Shown here piece after piece: positions 53,076-62,104 of a stretch of DNA of 64,000 bases (position 1 is its first letter; the number at the start of each line of letters is the position of its first letter). Source of the DNA: Bacillus_BA fengqiuensis (lineage in GTDB: Bacteria > Bacillota > Bacilli > Bacillales > Bacillaceae_H); assembly GCA_030813035.1 (NCBI GenBank), contig JAUSTV010000003.1, one strand, 5' to 3'. The position numbers were made by a program, and so were the translations under genes. The notes beneath the pieces were generated by a model, which was not told where the DNA came from, searched no databases, and was given only the letters and a program-made list of their open reading frames with translations.

Positions 53076-54404
53076 TCATTCATTTGGTTTATTTGTATGT
53101 TGATTTTGTTCGGATGACGAGCTTTCTGCTTTCGTCGCTTCACCTTCATTATCGGAAGAATTTTCTTCATTTTCAGTGGTTTTTTCTTCCTGTTTCTTCT
53201 CATTATCGGTGCCTTCCGGTTCTTCTTCTGCGACCTCTGGCTGCGGTGGTGAGACGTATGGATGCACTTCAATTCGATGGACCGGAGCGTAAAAATCTTC
53301 TCCAATCAACATGCTTTCAACCACTTTTCCTTCTTCATCCACCGCCTCGCGATAAACATGGACACTATATCCTTCAAGCCCTTCTGCCCGAGTGACCGTT
53401 TCATCGGCAAGCAGCTGCCCGCTATATTGGATTACCGTTCTAGGTTTGTACCGCTGCTCATCTTTCAGTTGAACGTTATATTGATGCGGAAACGGCTTAC
53501 CGACCATTGATACGATCAACGCATCCTTTTCGATTTTGAACACGAGTCGATAGGAAATCGGATTAAGGTTATAAAAACGGAAGTCCATCTCATCCTGAAT
53601 AATTTTCGCTTCATATCCTAAAGGAATGTTAGTCGGCTTTGTCGGACTGATCGATCTCTCAACGATATCGAAATTCGTATGCAAAATCACCTCATATATA
53701 GTGGAGGCGATGAACGTCGCTCCGTCATTCGATATGGAAAGATTCTCTGCCTTTTTCAACGTTTCCAAAAATGAAAAACCTTCCTTTGATGTAATGGAAA
53801 GTGTATTTTGCTGTTCTACCCAGCTCTTCACATCCATTTGAACGTCAACCGGGATGGAATGTTTTGCTTCATAAATAGCCGTCTCATTCTTCTCTTCCTC
53901 GTTCTCCATATAAGAGGAGAGCACAATTGGTTCGTTGTTTTCTTGAAGCACAGATGCTAACGCTTCCAACTCTTCTTGCAGACGCTTTTTATCCATTTCC
54001 CGCCACTGCTCAATAGTCAAACCGCTTCCCATTTCCTGATATAACAAATCTGTATCAACCTTTACCGAAAGAGGAATTTGTTTGCCTGAAGTTATCTTGG
54101 AGAACGTATCTTGTATATCAAAAGAAAAGGCTTGCTTGGATAAAAGAATCTCTTGATTGTAGTAGGAAAAACGCACCGGTTCTCCGCTTTGCCATTGTTG
54201 GACCGCTGCCTGTACTTTCCGGTAAGCCGCTTCTTCCTCTAAACCAGAGACATGTACATTAGCGATTTCTGTCCCGCTCGGATAAACGTCACGCACCTTC
54301 CACATCTTTTCATAAGCAAAGACGCCGACCTGCGAAAATACGTGTAAGAAAAGCGTACAGAGAAACAGAATGAAAAAGGTTTTAAGACCGTTCACATTTT
54401 CCAT
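53076..54404 (-). CDS. VanW-domain exported protein in the pilus operon
   Basis: The 442-residue protein has an N-terminal signal/anchor (TFFILFLCTLFLHVFSQVGVFA) and a peptidoglycan-binding-like segment (EIANVHVSGLEEEAAYRKV). A VanW domain covers about 210-300 (EGFSFLETLKKAENLSISNDG, FYNLNPISYRLVF). The last 60 residues are an acidic, disordered Glu/Asn/Ser-rich tail. Its job is unknown; VanW proteins are often near cell-wall functions. Location directly before pilB suggests a role in passing the pilus through the thick wall, which is inference. Confidence 0.75.
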   Translation of the reverse strand: MENVNGLKTFFILFLCTLFLHVFSQVGVFAYEKMWKVRDVYPSGTEIANVHVSGLEEEAAYRKVQAAVQQWQSGEPVRFSYYNQEILLSKQAFSFDIQDTFSKITSGKQIPLSVKVDTDLLYQEMGSGLTIEQWREMDKKRLQEELEALASVLQENNEPIVLSSYMENEEEKNETAIYEAKHSIPVDVQMDVKSWVEQQNTLSITSKEGFSFLETLKKAENLSISNDGATFIASTIYEVILHTNFDIVERSISPTKPTNIPLGYEAKIIQDEMDFRFYNLNPISYRLVFKIEKDALIVSMVGKPFPHQYNVQLKDEQRYKPRTVIQYSGQLLADETVTRAEGLEGYSVHVYREAVDEEGKVVESMLIGEDFYAPVHRIEVHPYVSPPQPEVAEEEPEGTDNEKKQEEKTTENEENSSDNEGEATKAESSSSEQNQHTNKPNE

Positions 54405-55222
54405 TCTTGCCCCTCCCTTTTTCCTTTTATATCAATAATATCGTCATCTCCCCATACATCATCCAGTTCTTCATCAAAATAATCATTGTATCGGGAAGCA
54501 GGCTTCAGCGCTTCCTCGCCTTTCTTCTCCAAGCCCTCTTTTTTTCTCAGTGGTTTTTTAAGAATCTTTTCCCCACCTTGATCCGGGCGCTCATTAAATA
54601 AAAGTTCATCGATTTCGCTCATATAATGCGGGTGGGCAACCTCAATTGAGCTTTCTGGCATATCTTCTTTTGGTTTCTGCCCCTCAATGAACGAATCCAC
54701 TTCTTTCAAGCGTTTATGCAAAAAGTCCATCTCCATGTCTTCTTCGTGCTTTTCAAACTTTTCAGTTTTGGTTACTTCAGCTTTTTGAAAAGGCTTTTCA
54801 GCCGTCCAGGAAGGTTGGACAGAAGCCGCTGTCTCTGCACTATCCTTTTCTTCTGTTTCTGAATCGTCATACACTGGCATCTGTTCGATTTCAAATGCCT
54901 CTTCTTGTTCTTCCTCCATTTCCAAGGATAATGGTTCCTCTATCTCTGATGAATGGATCTCATATTTTACTGAAGGACGGAACAGCCGTGTTGAAAGTCT
55001 TCCTTCCAATAAATATGAGACAGCCAGCATTAAAGCTAACACCATAAACCCTGCTTGCCATACCGGAAACGCTTCAAGGGTAACAAAGGAAAAGAACGTA
55101 AATAGAAAGGAGCCAAACCATATAAGAAAAATTCCCGTTTTCGTCAAACGAAGCGGGAGGATAAAAAGAAGCGGCAACAATAGAAAAGAACCGATGCCGG
55201 CGAATATGAGATGAAGAAGCAT
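54392..55222 (-). CDS. Unknown membrane protein, first gene of the pilus operon
   Basis: I do not recognise this family. The 276-residue product has three hydrophobic segments in residues 1-70 (FAGIGSFLLLPLLFILPLRL and two more), then about 200 hydrophilic residues rich in Glu, Asp and Lys, predicted disordered and cytoplasmic, ending in DDVWGDDDIIDIKGKREGQ. It overlaps the VanW gene by 13 bp and opens the minus-strand operon, so a role with the pilus is likely but unproven. Confidence 0.65.
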   Translation of the reverse strand: MLLHLIFAGIGSFLLLPLLFILPLRLTKTGIFLIWFGSFLFTFFSFVTLEAFPVWQAGFMVLALMLAVSYLLEGRLSTRLFRPSVKYEIHSSEIEEPLSLEMEEEQEEAFEIEQMPVYDDSETEEKDSAETAASVQPSWTAEKPFQKAEVTKTEKFEKHEEDMEMDFLHKRLKEVDSFIEGQKPKEDMPESSIEVAHPHYMSEIDELLFNERPDQGGEKILKKPLRKKEGLEKKGEEALKPASRYNDYFDEELDDVWGDDDIIDIKGKREGQEWKM

Positions 55223-55276
55223 ACTGCATCACTTCCATTAACATAAATTTATACAAATACTCTAAAGTTGTGCCGA

Positions 55277-55282
55277 TATAAT
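55277..55282 (+). promoter_or_regulatory. Possible -10 box for the minor pilin operon
   Basis: A perfect TATAAT lies 77 bp upstream of the first plus-strand pilin in the divergent gap. No convincing -35 hexamer lies at the right distance, so an activator may be needed if it is used. Confidence 0.3.
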
Positions 55283-55353
55283 ACTATGAGATATTTTATA
55301 CTAAAGCACTTGCTTTTAAAAGAAGGAAAGTGTTATAGAAATGTGGTGATAGT

Positions 55354-55803
55354 ATGAACACGAATAGTGAAAAAGGGTTCACCTTACTCGAAGTATTACT
55401 GTCCATTGCCATTTTAACAATCGTGCTCACAACCTTCTTTCAATTTTTTAGTCAATCCATGCTGTTTTCATCGAGAAATGAGGAAAAGCAGCAGGCGACA
55501 AACATTGTACGGCAGTTAATAAATGAAATACAGGAAGATACACAGGCATACAAACTTATAGAAAATCGTAATAGCCCCATACAAGATTCTGAGACATTGA
55601 ATGTTTTATTCAATAGTAAAATCGATAACTTTGAGCAAATGACAGAGCAATTTGAAATAACAATCGTATGCCCTGCTAATACGTGCAAAAGAGAAACTAA
55701 TCTAATTCCAATCTTTATTAAAGCAGACTCTAATCATTATGACGATGTGTCTTCCGAAACGTATGGTTTCATCTCTCTATCTCCTATAAATAAGGTGGAT
55801 TAA
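55354..55803 (+). CDS. Prepilin-like protein (minor pilin 1, PilV/GspI-like)
   Basis: The 149-residue protein has the class III signal KGFTLLEVLLSIAILTIVLTTFF: cleavage after glycine, glutamate at +5, one helix. The mature part holds one cysteine pair (CPANTC). It is the first of three plus-strand genes diverging from the pil operon and ends 5 bp before the next. In other type IV pili such sets of minor pilins prime assembly. Confidence 0.8.
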   Translation: MNTNSEKGFTLLEVLLSIAILTIVLTTFFQFFSQSMLFSSRNEEKQQATNIVRQLINEIQEDTQAYKLIENRNSPIQDSETLNVLFNSKIDNFEQMTEQFEITIVCPANTCKRETNLIPIFIKADSNHYDDVSSETYGFISLSPINKVD

Positions 55804-55808
55804 AAATA

Positions 55809-56249
55809 ATGGCGCAATTAAAGAACAATAAAGGGTTTACCTTACTCGAAGTATTAGCTGTCATCGTAATTGGCTCTATCGTATCCATTTTAGTATGGAG
55901 TGCATTTAATAACTCCGTTAAAACATATCATAAAACGTCGCAACATATTGATTTAAGACAAGAAGCCAATATATTAGTTGAAACCCTTTCTAATCTTCAT
56001 AAAAGAAAAGAAACTCTAAACCTTCAATATGATCGTGAGAATAAAAAACTTTATATCAATGAAGATTTATTCAACAAAAAGAACTATAAGATTGACGTCT
56101 CTTTCAGGGGACCTGCTAATGAGGATTTATTTGGCGGCTCTAATCGAATTACTAACCTACAAGAGAAAAAATTATTGCGTTTACACTTGCAGCTTTACGA
56201 TGATATCGGGAATAAATACGAAATACAAACGACAATAAGCCGTCTATAA
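55809..56249 (+). CDS. Prepilin-like protein (minor pilin 2, PilW/GspJ-like)
   Basis: It starts MAQLKNNKGFTLLEVLAVIVIGSIVSILVWSAF, again with glycine cleavage site and glutamate at +5. The 146-residue product has a hydrophilic domain with no cysteine. Its KGFTLLEVL DNA is almost the same as in the preceding gene, which suggests duplication of the signal region or strong constraint. The assignment to a PilW-like group is by gene order only. Confidence 0.78.
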   Translation: MAQLKNNKGFTLLEVLAVIVIGSIVSILVWSAFNNSVKTYHKTSQHIDLRQEANILVETLSNLHKRKETLNLQYDRENKKLYINEDLFNKKNYKIDVSFRGPANEDLFGGSNRITNLQEKKLLRLHLQLYDDIGNKYEIQTTISRL

Positions 56250-56260
56250 AGGGGACGAAG

Positions 56261-57199
56261 ATGAAAAACGAAAAAGGCTACACCTTGCTTACAGTCCTGA
56301 TGATGATGGTTTTAATGGTGACGTTCGGACTCGTGTTGGCAAGCGGTGCTCTCAATACAGCGAAGCAAAATAATTTAACCGAAAAGGAAGTGCAGCTAAC
56401 AGATTTAGCTGAAATGGGGGTTATACACTATCAGCAGAAAGTAAAGGCTATCTTAAAAGACATTCAACCTGATGATCCCGCTGCTTTACCAGAGGGGACC
56501 AAGCCTGAACTGATATCAGAAAAACTGCTTAAAGAGGGGCCAGATTTCAACAAAAACTATGACTTAATAGTAAAACCATCCGAAAGCGGAGAACCTCTTA
56601 AAAAGTTTATGATTGACTCCATTAAAATTAATCAGTCAGACACCAAGACTATCACTATAGGGTTTCAAAGTACAGGTTGCTTTGATAACTGCAGTAATTC
56701 CACTAACATATATACAGTTGATGGAGAACTCAAATTTAACTGGGCCGGAGGGGGGCCTGGAAATTTCACTATTCCCGTGACTGAACAAATTGATTGCAAA
56801 ACAGTGATGAAGGATAATAATTTCCAAGTAAAACAAAACTGTACTATTTACTCTAACCTGGAGAATTTTGTAGAAGATCGACACAAGGATTCTATAAAAG
56901 TACACGACGTTAGAGTGCATATTACGGGAGATGCCGATTTAAAAAACTTGGACTTTTCCAACGGCGGAACCGTCTGTGTGTATGGAACATTAAGTGATAA
57001 ATACAATTCTAATGTGCAAGGCGCTGAAAAAAAAGCCACCATTTATACTTACAACGCTGACCAAACGATCAACGTCGATACCCTTGACTCTACCATCATT
57101 GTCGGGGAAACAGAGACAAATAATGCTTGCATGCAAAAAAGTGCATCTTCGTCCGAAGGTGTATGGGACATTGACAAACGCTTAGTGGAATATCAATAA
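56261..57199 (+). CDS. Minor pilin-like protein (PilX/GspK-like) with atypical +5 residue
   Basis: The 312-residue protein begins MKNEKGYTLLTVLMMMVLMVTFGLVLASG. The leader and helix are pilin-like, but +5 is threonine, not glutamate; GspK/PilX-type tip pilins often lack this glutamate. Six cysteines in the exported part (GCFDNC, DCK, NCT, VCV, ACM) could form disulfides. It is the last and largest of the three genes and ends at a terminator shared with folC. Confidence 0.72.
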   Translation: MKNEKGYTLLTVLMMMVLMVTFGLVLASGALNTAKQNNLTEKEVQLTDLAEMGVIHYQQKVKAILKDIQPDDPAALPEGTKPELISEKLLKEGPDFNKNYDLIVKPSESGEPLKKFMIDSIKINQSDTKTITIGFQSTGCFDNCSNSTNIYTVDGELKFNWAGGGPGNFTIPVTEQIDCKTVMKDNNFQVKQNCTIYSNLENFVEDRHKDSIKVHDVRVHITGDADLKNLDFSNGGTVCVYGTLSDKYNSNVQGAEKKATIYTYNADQTINVDTLDSTIIVGETETNNACMQKSASSSEGVWDIDKRLVEYQ

Positions 57200-57218
57200 T
57201 ATACATCCAATAGTACGC

Positions 57219-57250
57219 AAAAGAGTCCTAACATTTAGTAGGACTCTTTT
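57219..57250. terminator. Bidirectional terminator overlapping the folC stop
   Basis: AAAAGAGTCCTA (57219-57230) pairs perfectly with TAGGACTCTTTT (57239-57250). The folC stop codon (57235-57237) lies in the loop. It serves convergent folC and the minor pilin genes. Confidence 0.9.
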
Positions 57251-58548
57251 GATTTGATTAAAAATTGCCTTACCTCCGAAATGAAATACAGCGACCCGGT
57301 GACGATTAACATGTCGTTCCCCGTCTGAAGCTTCTTTTTCCCTTCTTTCAAAGCAAGCTGCCAATCTTCTTCAAACGAGCTATTGTCCCGGGGAACGATT
57401 TCAGAAAGTTCTTGGGCGCCATAAGCCCTCGGGAAGTCAAAACTCGTAAACGTCAGCGAAGCAGCGACTTCCTCGAGCTTCTCGATCATATCCTTCGCGT
57501 CTTTATCTTTTAAACAACTAAAGATAATATGAATCCTCTTATCCTCATAGTGCAGCCTCAATGTGGAAACGAGGCTTTCGATCCCTTGGATATTGTGTGC
57601 TCCATCAATGATGACTGTGGGATTTTCACTCATTTTTTCAAATCGCCCAATCCATTTGGCTGCACGCAATCCCTCGCGAATGTCCGCTTCTTCAAGAAGC
57701 GCTTCTCCCTGCTCTTTCAAATAAACAGCGGCCATCGCGGCAAGCGACGCATTTTTCACTTGATGATAGCCCATCATCGTAATGTGCAAATCCGTCAATG
57801 TACCGGCTGGCATTTCAAGAGCAAACTTTTCACCTGACTGCAATGTTTCATAAGAAACATTATGAAAATCTTTTCCTAACAAATATAGAGGAGCTTGTTT
57901 CTCAGTTGCTGTTTCCACTAAGATTTCCTGTGCTTCCTTTTGCTCGACAGCCGAAATAAGCGGTACTTGCGGCTTAATGATTCCCGCTTTTTCTTTCGTA
58001 ATCTCTTCCACTGTTTCTCCTAAAATGTGCGTATGATCAAATCCGATGTTCGTAATGATCGTTAAAATTGGTTCTAAAACATTCGTCGAATCAAGGCGGC
58101 CGCCTAAGCCTGTTTCAAAAATGACGAAGTCTTGCTTATTCAGTTTCCCGAAATAATAAAACGCCATGATCGTGATCACTTCAAACTCCGTCGCTTCCCC
58201 TAACTCTGTTTCCTCCAGTTGTTCGATAACAGGACGAACCGCATTTACAAGCTGAATCATGTCTTCATCTGAAATGGGCTGCCCATCCACGCTAATTCGC
58301 TCATTGAAAGTTTCAATATATGGCGATGTGAAGGTGCCCACTTGATAGCCCGCTTGCTGTAAAATGTTTCGCAAGTAACAGACGGTCGAGCCTTTCCCGT
58401 TTGTTCCTGCCACATGAATAGCTTTCATATGCTGATGCGGATTCCCCAATTGTCCGAGCATCCATGTCATCCGCTCCAAACCCGGTTTGATTCCAAAACG
58501 AAGCCGATTATGAATCCATTCTAACGCTTCCATATAAGTCTCCATCAT
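57235..58548 (-). CDS. folC: Folylpolyglutamate synthase / dihydrofolate synthase
   Basis: A Mur-ligase-family ATPase that adds glutamates to folates. It shows HVAGTNGKGSTVCYL (P-loop, near residue 45), the TSPYIETFNERI folate motif, FETGLGGRLDSTNV and VIIDGAHNIQGIESLV. I start at 58548 with AAGGGCAG upstream; the ATG three bases later is equally possible. About 437 residues. It follows valS on the same strand, as in B. subtilis. Confidence 0.96.
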   Translation of the reverse strand: MMETYMEALEWIHNRLRFGIKPGLERMTWMLGQLGNPHQHMKAIHVAGTNGKGSTVCYLRNILQQAGYQVGTFTSPYIETFNERISVDGQPISDEDMIQLVNAVRPVIEQLEETELGEATEFEVITIMAFYYFGKLNKQDFVIFETGLGGRLDSTNVLEPILTIITNIGFDHTHILGETVEEITKEKAGIIKPQVPLISAVEQKEAQEILVETATEKQAPLYLLGKDFHNVSYETLQSGEKFALEMPAGTLTDLHITMMGYHQVKNASLAAMAAVYLKEQGEALLEEADIREGLRAAKWIGRFEKMSENPTVIIDGAHNIQGIESLVSTLRLHYEDKRIHIIFSCLKDKDAKDMIEKLEEVAASLTFTSFDFPRAYGAQELSEIVPRDNSSFEEDWQLALKEGKKKLQTGNDMLIVTGSLYFISEVRQFLIKSKESY

Positions 58549-58616
58549 TCTGCCCTTCACCCTTCTTCTATATTTCTATACTTTTATTTTTCATCTTCAC
58601 TAGAGACTAATTATAT

Positions 58617-58647
58617 AAAAAAAAGACACTGCCGTACAGACAGTGTC
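58617..58647 (-). terminator. Terminator downstream of valS
   Basis: GACACTG and CAGTGTC form a 7-bp stem with a 9-base loop, followed on the minus strand by eight T. It lies between the repeat copy and folC. Confidence 0.85.
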
Positions 58648-58651
58648 CTTT

Positions 58652-58778
58652 CTTGATGGTGTCTAGCTCCGGGCGCCATCGGCTCTCGGGTCTAGTCAAT
58701 CGCTTCTGAAGGCAAAAAGCTTATCAGCCAGCGCTCGTCTTATGCTTGTCGGCGATTACGGGCGTCTTGCGCTTTTCC
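58652..58778. repeat. Diverged GCTAGGCGCTGGAGCTAG-type repeat after valS
   Basis: It contains GTCTAGCTCCGGGCGCCATCGG, GAAGGCAAAAAGCTTATC and GGGCGTCTTGCGCTTTTCC, in the same order as the other copies, but is clearly a separate subtype. It fills the space between the valS stop and its terminator. Confidence 0.65.
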
Positions 58779-58780
58779 TA

Positions 58781-61426
58781 TTAACCTTTTAACTCAGCAA
58801 TACGAGCTTCAACTGACGTACGTTTTTCAACATAGTCTGCTTCTTTCTTGCGCTCTTCTTCAATTACATTTGCCGGTGCTTTGGCAATAAAGCCTTGGTT
58901 GCTTAATTTCTTTTGTACACGCTCGACTTCTTTGTTCCACTTGTCTAACTCTTTTTCAAGACGCTTAATTTCTTCCTCGACGTTAATTAAGCCCTCAAGC
59001 GGTAAAATAAGCTCCGCGCCTGTCACAACGGCACTCATCGCTTTGTCTGCCGCTTCCACTTCCGTTGCGATCACGAGTTCGCTCGGGTTACAGAAACGCT
59101 CTAAATAAGCGCGGTTCTTTTCAAGCTGCCCTTGAATGTTCACATCTTTCGCCTTGATGTGAAGCTTCACTTGCTTACTCATCGGAGTATTCACTTCCGC
59201 ACGGATATTACGCACAGCGCGAATAATGTCTACCAACAAGCGCATTTCTTCAGCCGCTTCAGTATCCGTTAAGTCTGTACGAACTTCCGGCCATTTCGCT
59301 ACTGTAATCGATTCGCCTTCATGCGGCAAGTTCTGCCAAATTTCCTCGGTAATAAACGGCATGAATGGATGTAAAAGGCGCATTGTGTTGTCTAATACGT
59401 AAGCCAAGATGGACCGAGTCGTTTTCTTCGCAGTTTCATCTTCTCCGTAAAGCGGCAATTTCGCCATTTCAATGTACCAATCACAGAAATCATCCCAAAT
59501 GAAGTTATAAAGAACACGGCCCACTTCACCGAATTCATACTTCTCTGCAAGCTTCGTGACCGTTTCGATCGTTTCATTCAAACGAGTCAAAATCCACTTA
59601 TCAGCAACAGATTTTTCACCGCTTAAATCGATTTCTTCATATGTCAATCCAGCCATGTTCATTAAAGCGAAACGGGAAGCATTCCAAATTTTGTTTGCAA
59701 AGTTCCACGTTGCTTCTACTTTTTCCGTGCTGTAGCGTAAATCTTGACCCGGTGAAGAACCTGTTGATAAGAAATAACGAAGAGAGTCCGCTCCGTATTG
59801 ATCAATGACTTCCATCGGATCAACACCGTTGCCAAGAGATTTACTCATTTTGCGCCCTTGTGCATCACGCACGAGTCCGTGAATCAACACATCTTTAAAT
59901 GGACGTTTGCCGGTAAACTCAAGACCTTGGAAGATCATGCGTGATACCCAGAAGAAAATGATGTCATAACCTGTCACCAACACATCTGTCGGGTAAAAAC
60001 GCTGATAATCGATCGACTCCGTATCAGGCCAGCCCATTGTCGAGAACGGCCATAATGCAGAACTGAACCATGTATCCAAAACGTCGTTATCCTGTTCCCA
60101 GTTCTCGATATCTGCCGGCGGCTCATGATCGACATGTACCTCGCCTGTCTCCTTATGATACCAAGCCGGAATGCGGTGGCCCCACCATAATTGACGAGAA
60201 ATACACCAATCGCGAATGTTTTCCATCCAGTGTAAATATGTTTTCTCGAAACGCTCCGGCACGAAGTTCACTTTTTCGTCAGCCGCTTTTTGCAATTCAA
60301 TCGACGCATCCGCCAATGGCTGCATTTTCACGAACCATTGCGTAGAAAGGTATGGTTCTACAACCGCACCGCTGCGCTCGCTGTGGCCGACAGAGTGCAT
60401 ATGGTCTTCGATTTTAAATAACACGCCTTCTTCTTGAAGATCTTTGACGATTTGCTTACGGCATTCGAAACGATCCATTCCTTCGTATTTGCCGGCTTTG
60501 TCATTCATCGTACCGTCCGGATTCATGACAAGGATACGCTCCAGATTATGGCGGTTTCCGATTTCAAAGTCGTTCGGGTCATGCGCCGGTGTAATCTTAA
60601 CCGCTCCTGAACCGAATTCCATATCCACATAGTCATCGCCTACGATTGGAATTTCGCGGCCTGTAATCGGAAGAACAACCATTTTGCCGATTAAGTGCTT
60701 ATAGCGCTCATCTTCTGGATGAACGGCAACCGCTGTATCTCCAAGCATCGTTTCAGGGCGAGTTGTCGCCACTTCAATATGGCCGGAACCGTCCGCTAAC
60801 GGATAGCGCATATGATAAAATGCACCTTGTACGTCTTTGTAAATAACCTCGATGTCTGATAACGCCGTTTTCGTTGCAGGATCCCAGTTGATGATGTATT
60901 CACCGCGATAGATCAAGCCTTTTTTATAAAGGGTAACGAATACTTCACGTACCGCTTTAGACAGACCTTCATCCAATGTAAAGCGCTCGCGGGAATAATC
61001 GAGTCCAAGACCCAGCTTCGCCCATTGTGCACGAATATGGCTCGCATATTCTTCTTTCCATTTCCATGTTTCTTCGACGAATTTTTCACGTCCTAAATCG
61101 TAGCGCGAAATCCCTTCATGACGAAGCTTTTCTTCCACTTTCGCTTGTGTCGCGATTCCCGCATGGTCCATACCAGGCAGCCATAACACATCAAAACCTT
61201 GCATGCGCTTCATGCGTGTCACGATATCTTGCAGCGTCGTATCCCACGCGTGCCCTAAGTGGAGCTTACCTGTTACGTTTGGCGGCGGAATAACGATTGT
61301 ATAAGGCTGTTTTTCCTGATCATTCGTTGCTTCGAAAAACTTTCCGTCAAGCCAGTAGTTGTAACGATTGGCTTCAACGGCTTTCGGATCGTATTTTGTT
61401 GACATGGTGATTTCCTGTTCTGCCAT
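58781..61426 (-). CDS. valS: Valyl-tRNA synthetase
   Basis: A class I aminoacyl-tRNA synthetase. The HIGH motif appears as HLGH at residues 56-59 and KMSKS in GRKMSKSLGNG near 525. An editing domain lies between (ATTRPETMLGDTAVAV) and a C-terminal coiled coil (VEEEIKRLEKELDKWNKEVERV) ends the 881-residue chain. Expression is probably set by the T-box leader upstream, which reads uncharged tRNA-Val. Confidence 0.98.
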   Translation of the reverse strand: MAEQEITMSTKYDPKAVEANRYNYWLDGKFFEATNDQEKQPYTIVIPPPNVTGKLHLGHAWDTTLQDIVTRMKRMQGFDVLWLPGMDHAGIATQAKVEEKLRHEGISRYDLGREKFVEETWKWKEEYASHIRAQWAKLGLGLDYSRERFTLDEGLSKAVREVFVTLYKKGLIYRGEYIINWDPATKTALSDIEVIYKDVQGAFYHMRYPLADGSGHIEVATTRPETMLGDTAVAVHPEDERYKHLIGKMVVLPITGREIPIVGDDYVDMEFGSGAVKITPAHDPNDFEIGNRHNLERILVMNPDGTMNDKAGKYEGMDRFECRKQIVKDLQEEGVLFKIEDHMHSVGHSERSGAVVEPYLSTQWFVKMQPLADASIELQKAADEKVNFVPERFEKTYLHWMENIRDWCISRQLWWGHRIPAWYHKETGEVHVDHEPPADIENWEQDNDVLDTWFSSALWPFSTMGWPDTESIDYQRFYPTDVLVTGYDIIFFWVSRMIFQGLEFTGKRPFKDVLIHGLVRDAQGRKMSKSLGNGVDPMEVIDQYGADSLRYFLSTGSSPGQDLRYSTEKVEATWNFANKIWNASRFALMNMAGLTYEEIDLSGEKSVADKWILTRLNETIETVTKLAEKYEFGEVGRVLYNFIWDDFCDWYIEMAKLPLYGEDETAKKTTRSILAYVLDNTMRLLHPFMPFITEEIWQNLPHEGESITVAKWPEVRTDLTDTEAAEEMRLLVDIIRAVRNIRAEVNTPMSKQVKLHIKAKDVNIQGQLEKNRAYLERFCNPSELVIATEVEAADKAMSAVVTGAELILPLEGLINVEEEIKRLEKELDKWNKEVERVQKKLSNQGFIAKAPANVIEEERKKEADYVEKRTSVEARIAELKG

Positions 61427-61451
61427 TTTTCCTTACCTCCATTAAAGAAAT

Positions 61452-61882
61452 AAAAAACTCCTTTCATCACATAAAAGGACGAAAGGAGTGAGTTTCGCGG
61501 TACCACCTTTTTTTATAAGCCATATGTATACACAGATAGGCCTATACACTTAAACAGATAACGGTCTGTTCCGTCTTTTTCTACTGATGCCTATAGAGGT
61601 TGTTCAAAAAGTCCGGCAAAAATGACTGTCGAATTTCTGCGTCAGCTGCATTGAACGCTACTCACGTATTATTAACATACGCTCCGTTGCTCAAAGCGGC
61701 GCTTCCTTGAACTTCTCGGTCCTTTTTGTCCTCCTTTTTGAACCCATACTAAAAAAGCATCATGTTCAAAAAAGCTGCTCATGGGCGACATTCGAGCGTG
61801 ACCATCCTAAGAAGTCTCACAGCCAAGGACTTCTCTTTCTGAAGGCGTACACTGCCCTACTCTTCCCAATCGGTGCGTTTTT
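61452..61882 (-). promoter_or_regulatory. Valine T-box riboswitch leader of valS, interrupted by a MITE
   Basis: The T-box GGTGGTACCGCG is at 61496-61507, followed by a terminator (ACTCCTTTC/GAAAGGAGT then TTTTTT, 61452-61490). Stem I is at about 61775-61880: AGTA, then GGGCAGTG pairing with CACGCTC, an AGAGAAGTC/GACTTCT arm, and a specifier loop GAAT-GTC-GC with the valine codon GTC at 61787-61789. Between stem I and the antiterminator lies MITE copy 4, making the leader about 150 bases longer than usual. Confidence 0.88.
61596..61749 (+). repeat. TA-flanked MITE, copy 4, inside the valS T-box leader
   Basis: It runs from GAGGTTGTTCAAAAAG to CTTTTTGAACCCATAC with TA on both sides (61594-61595, 61750-61751). 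At 154 bp it lacks the central AGGAC-hairpin module of the other three copies. It splits a TGATGC/GCATCA stem of the leader (61757-61762 and 61585-61590) at its loop. Confidence 0.82.
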
Positions 61883-61934
61883 TATATAAAGGAAACTTCC
61901 ATCCGCGGGACTTACTGCCCGTTAACGCGGGATT
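61883..61934. repeat. GGCAGT-core short repeat (copy 4)
   Basis: On the minus strand ATCCCGCGTTAACGGGCAGT is followed by AAGTCCCGCGGATGGAAG and TTTCCTTTATAT. CCCGCG/CGCGG can pair. It is directly upstream of the T-box stem I. Apart from it and the leader, the 678-bp gap before the next gene shows nothing further. Confidence 0.5.
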
Positions 61935-62104
61935 AAAAAGTCTCGTAACTATACTATATGAAAAATCTATCAATCGTCAATAATCTTCTCCATTTTTTTC
62001 GTGTTGTATTCATGTTTCGGAAAAATTGATACAAAATTCACCATGGTGCCCCTCTCTTCATACGATACACTAGGCAAACTCTACAGAAGAAAGGACAAGA
62101 TACG

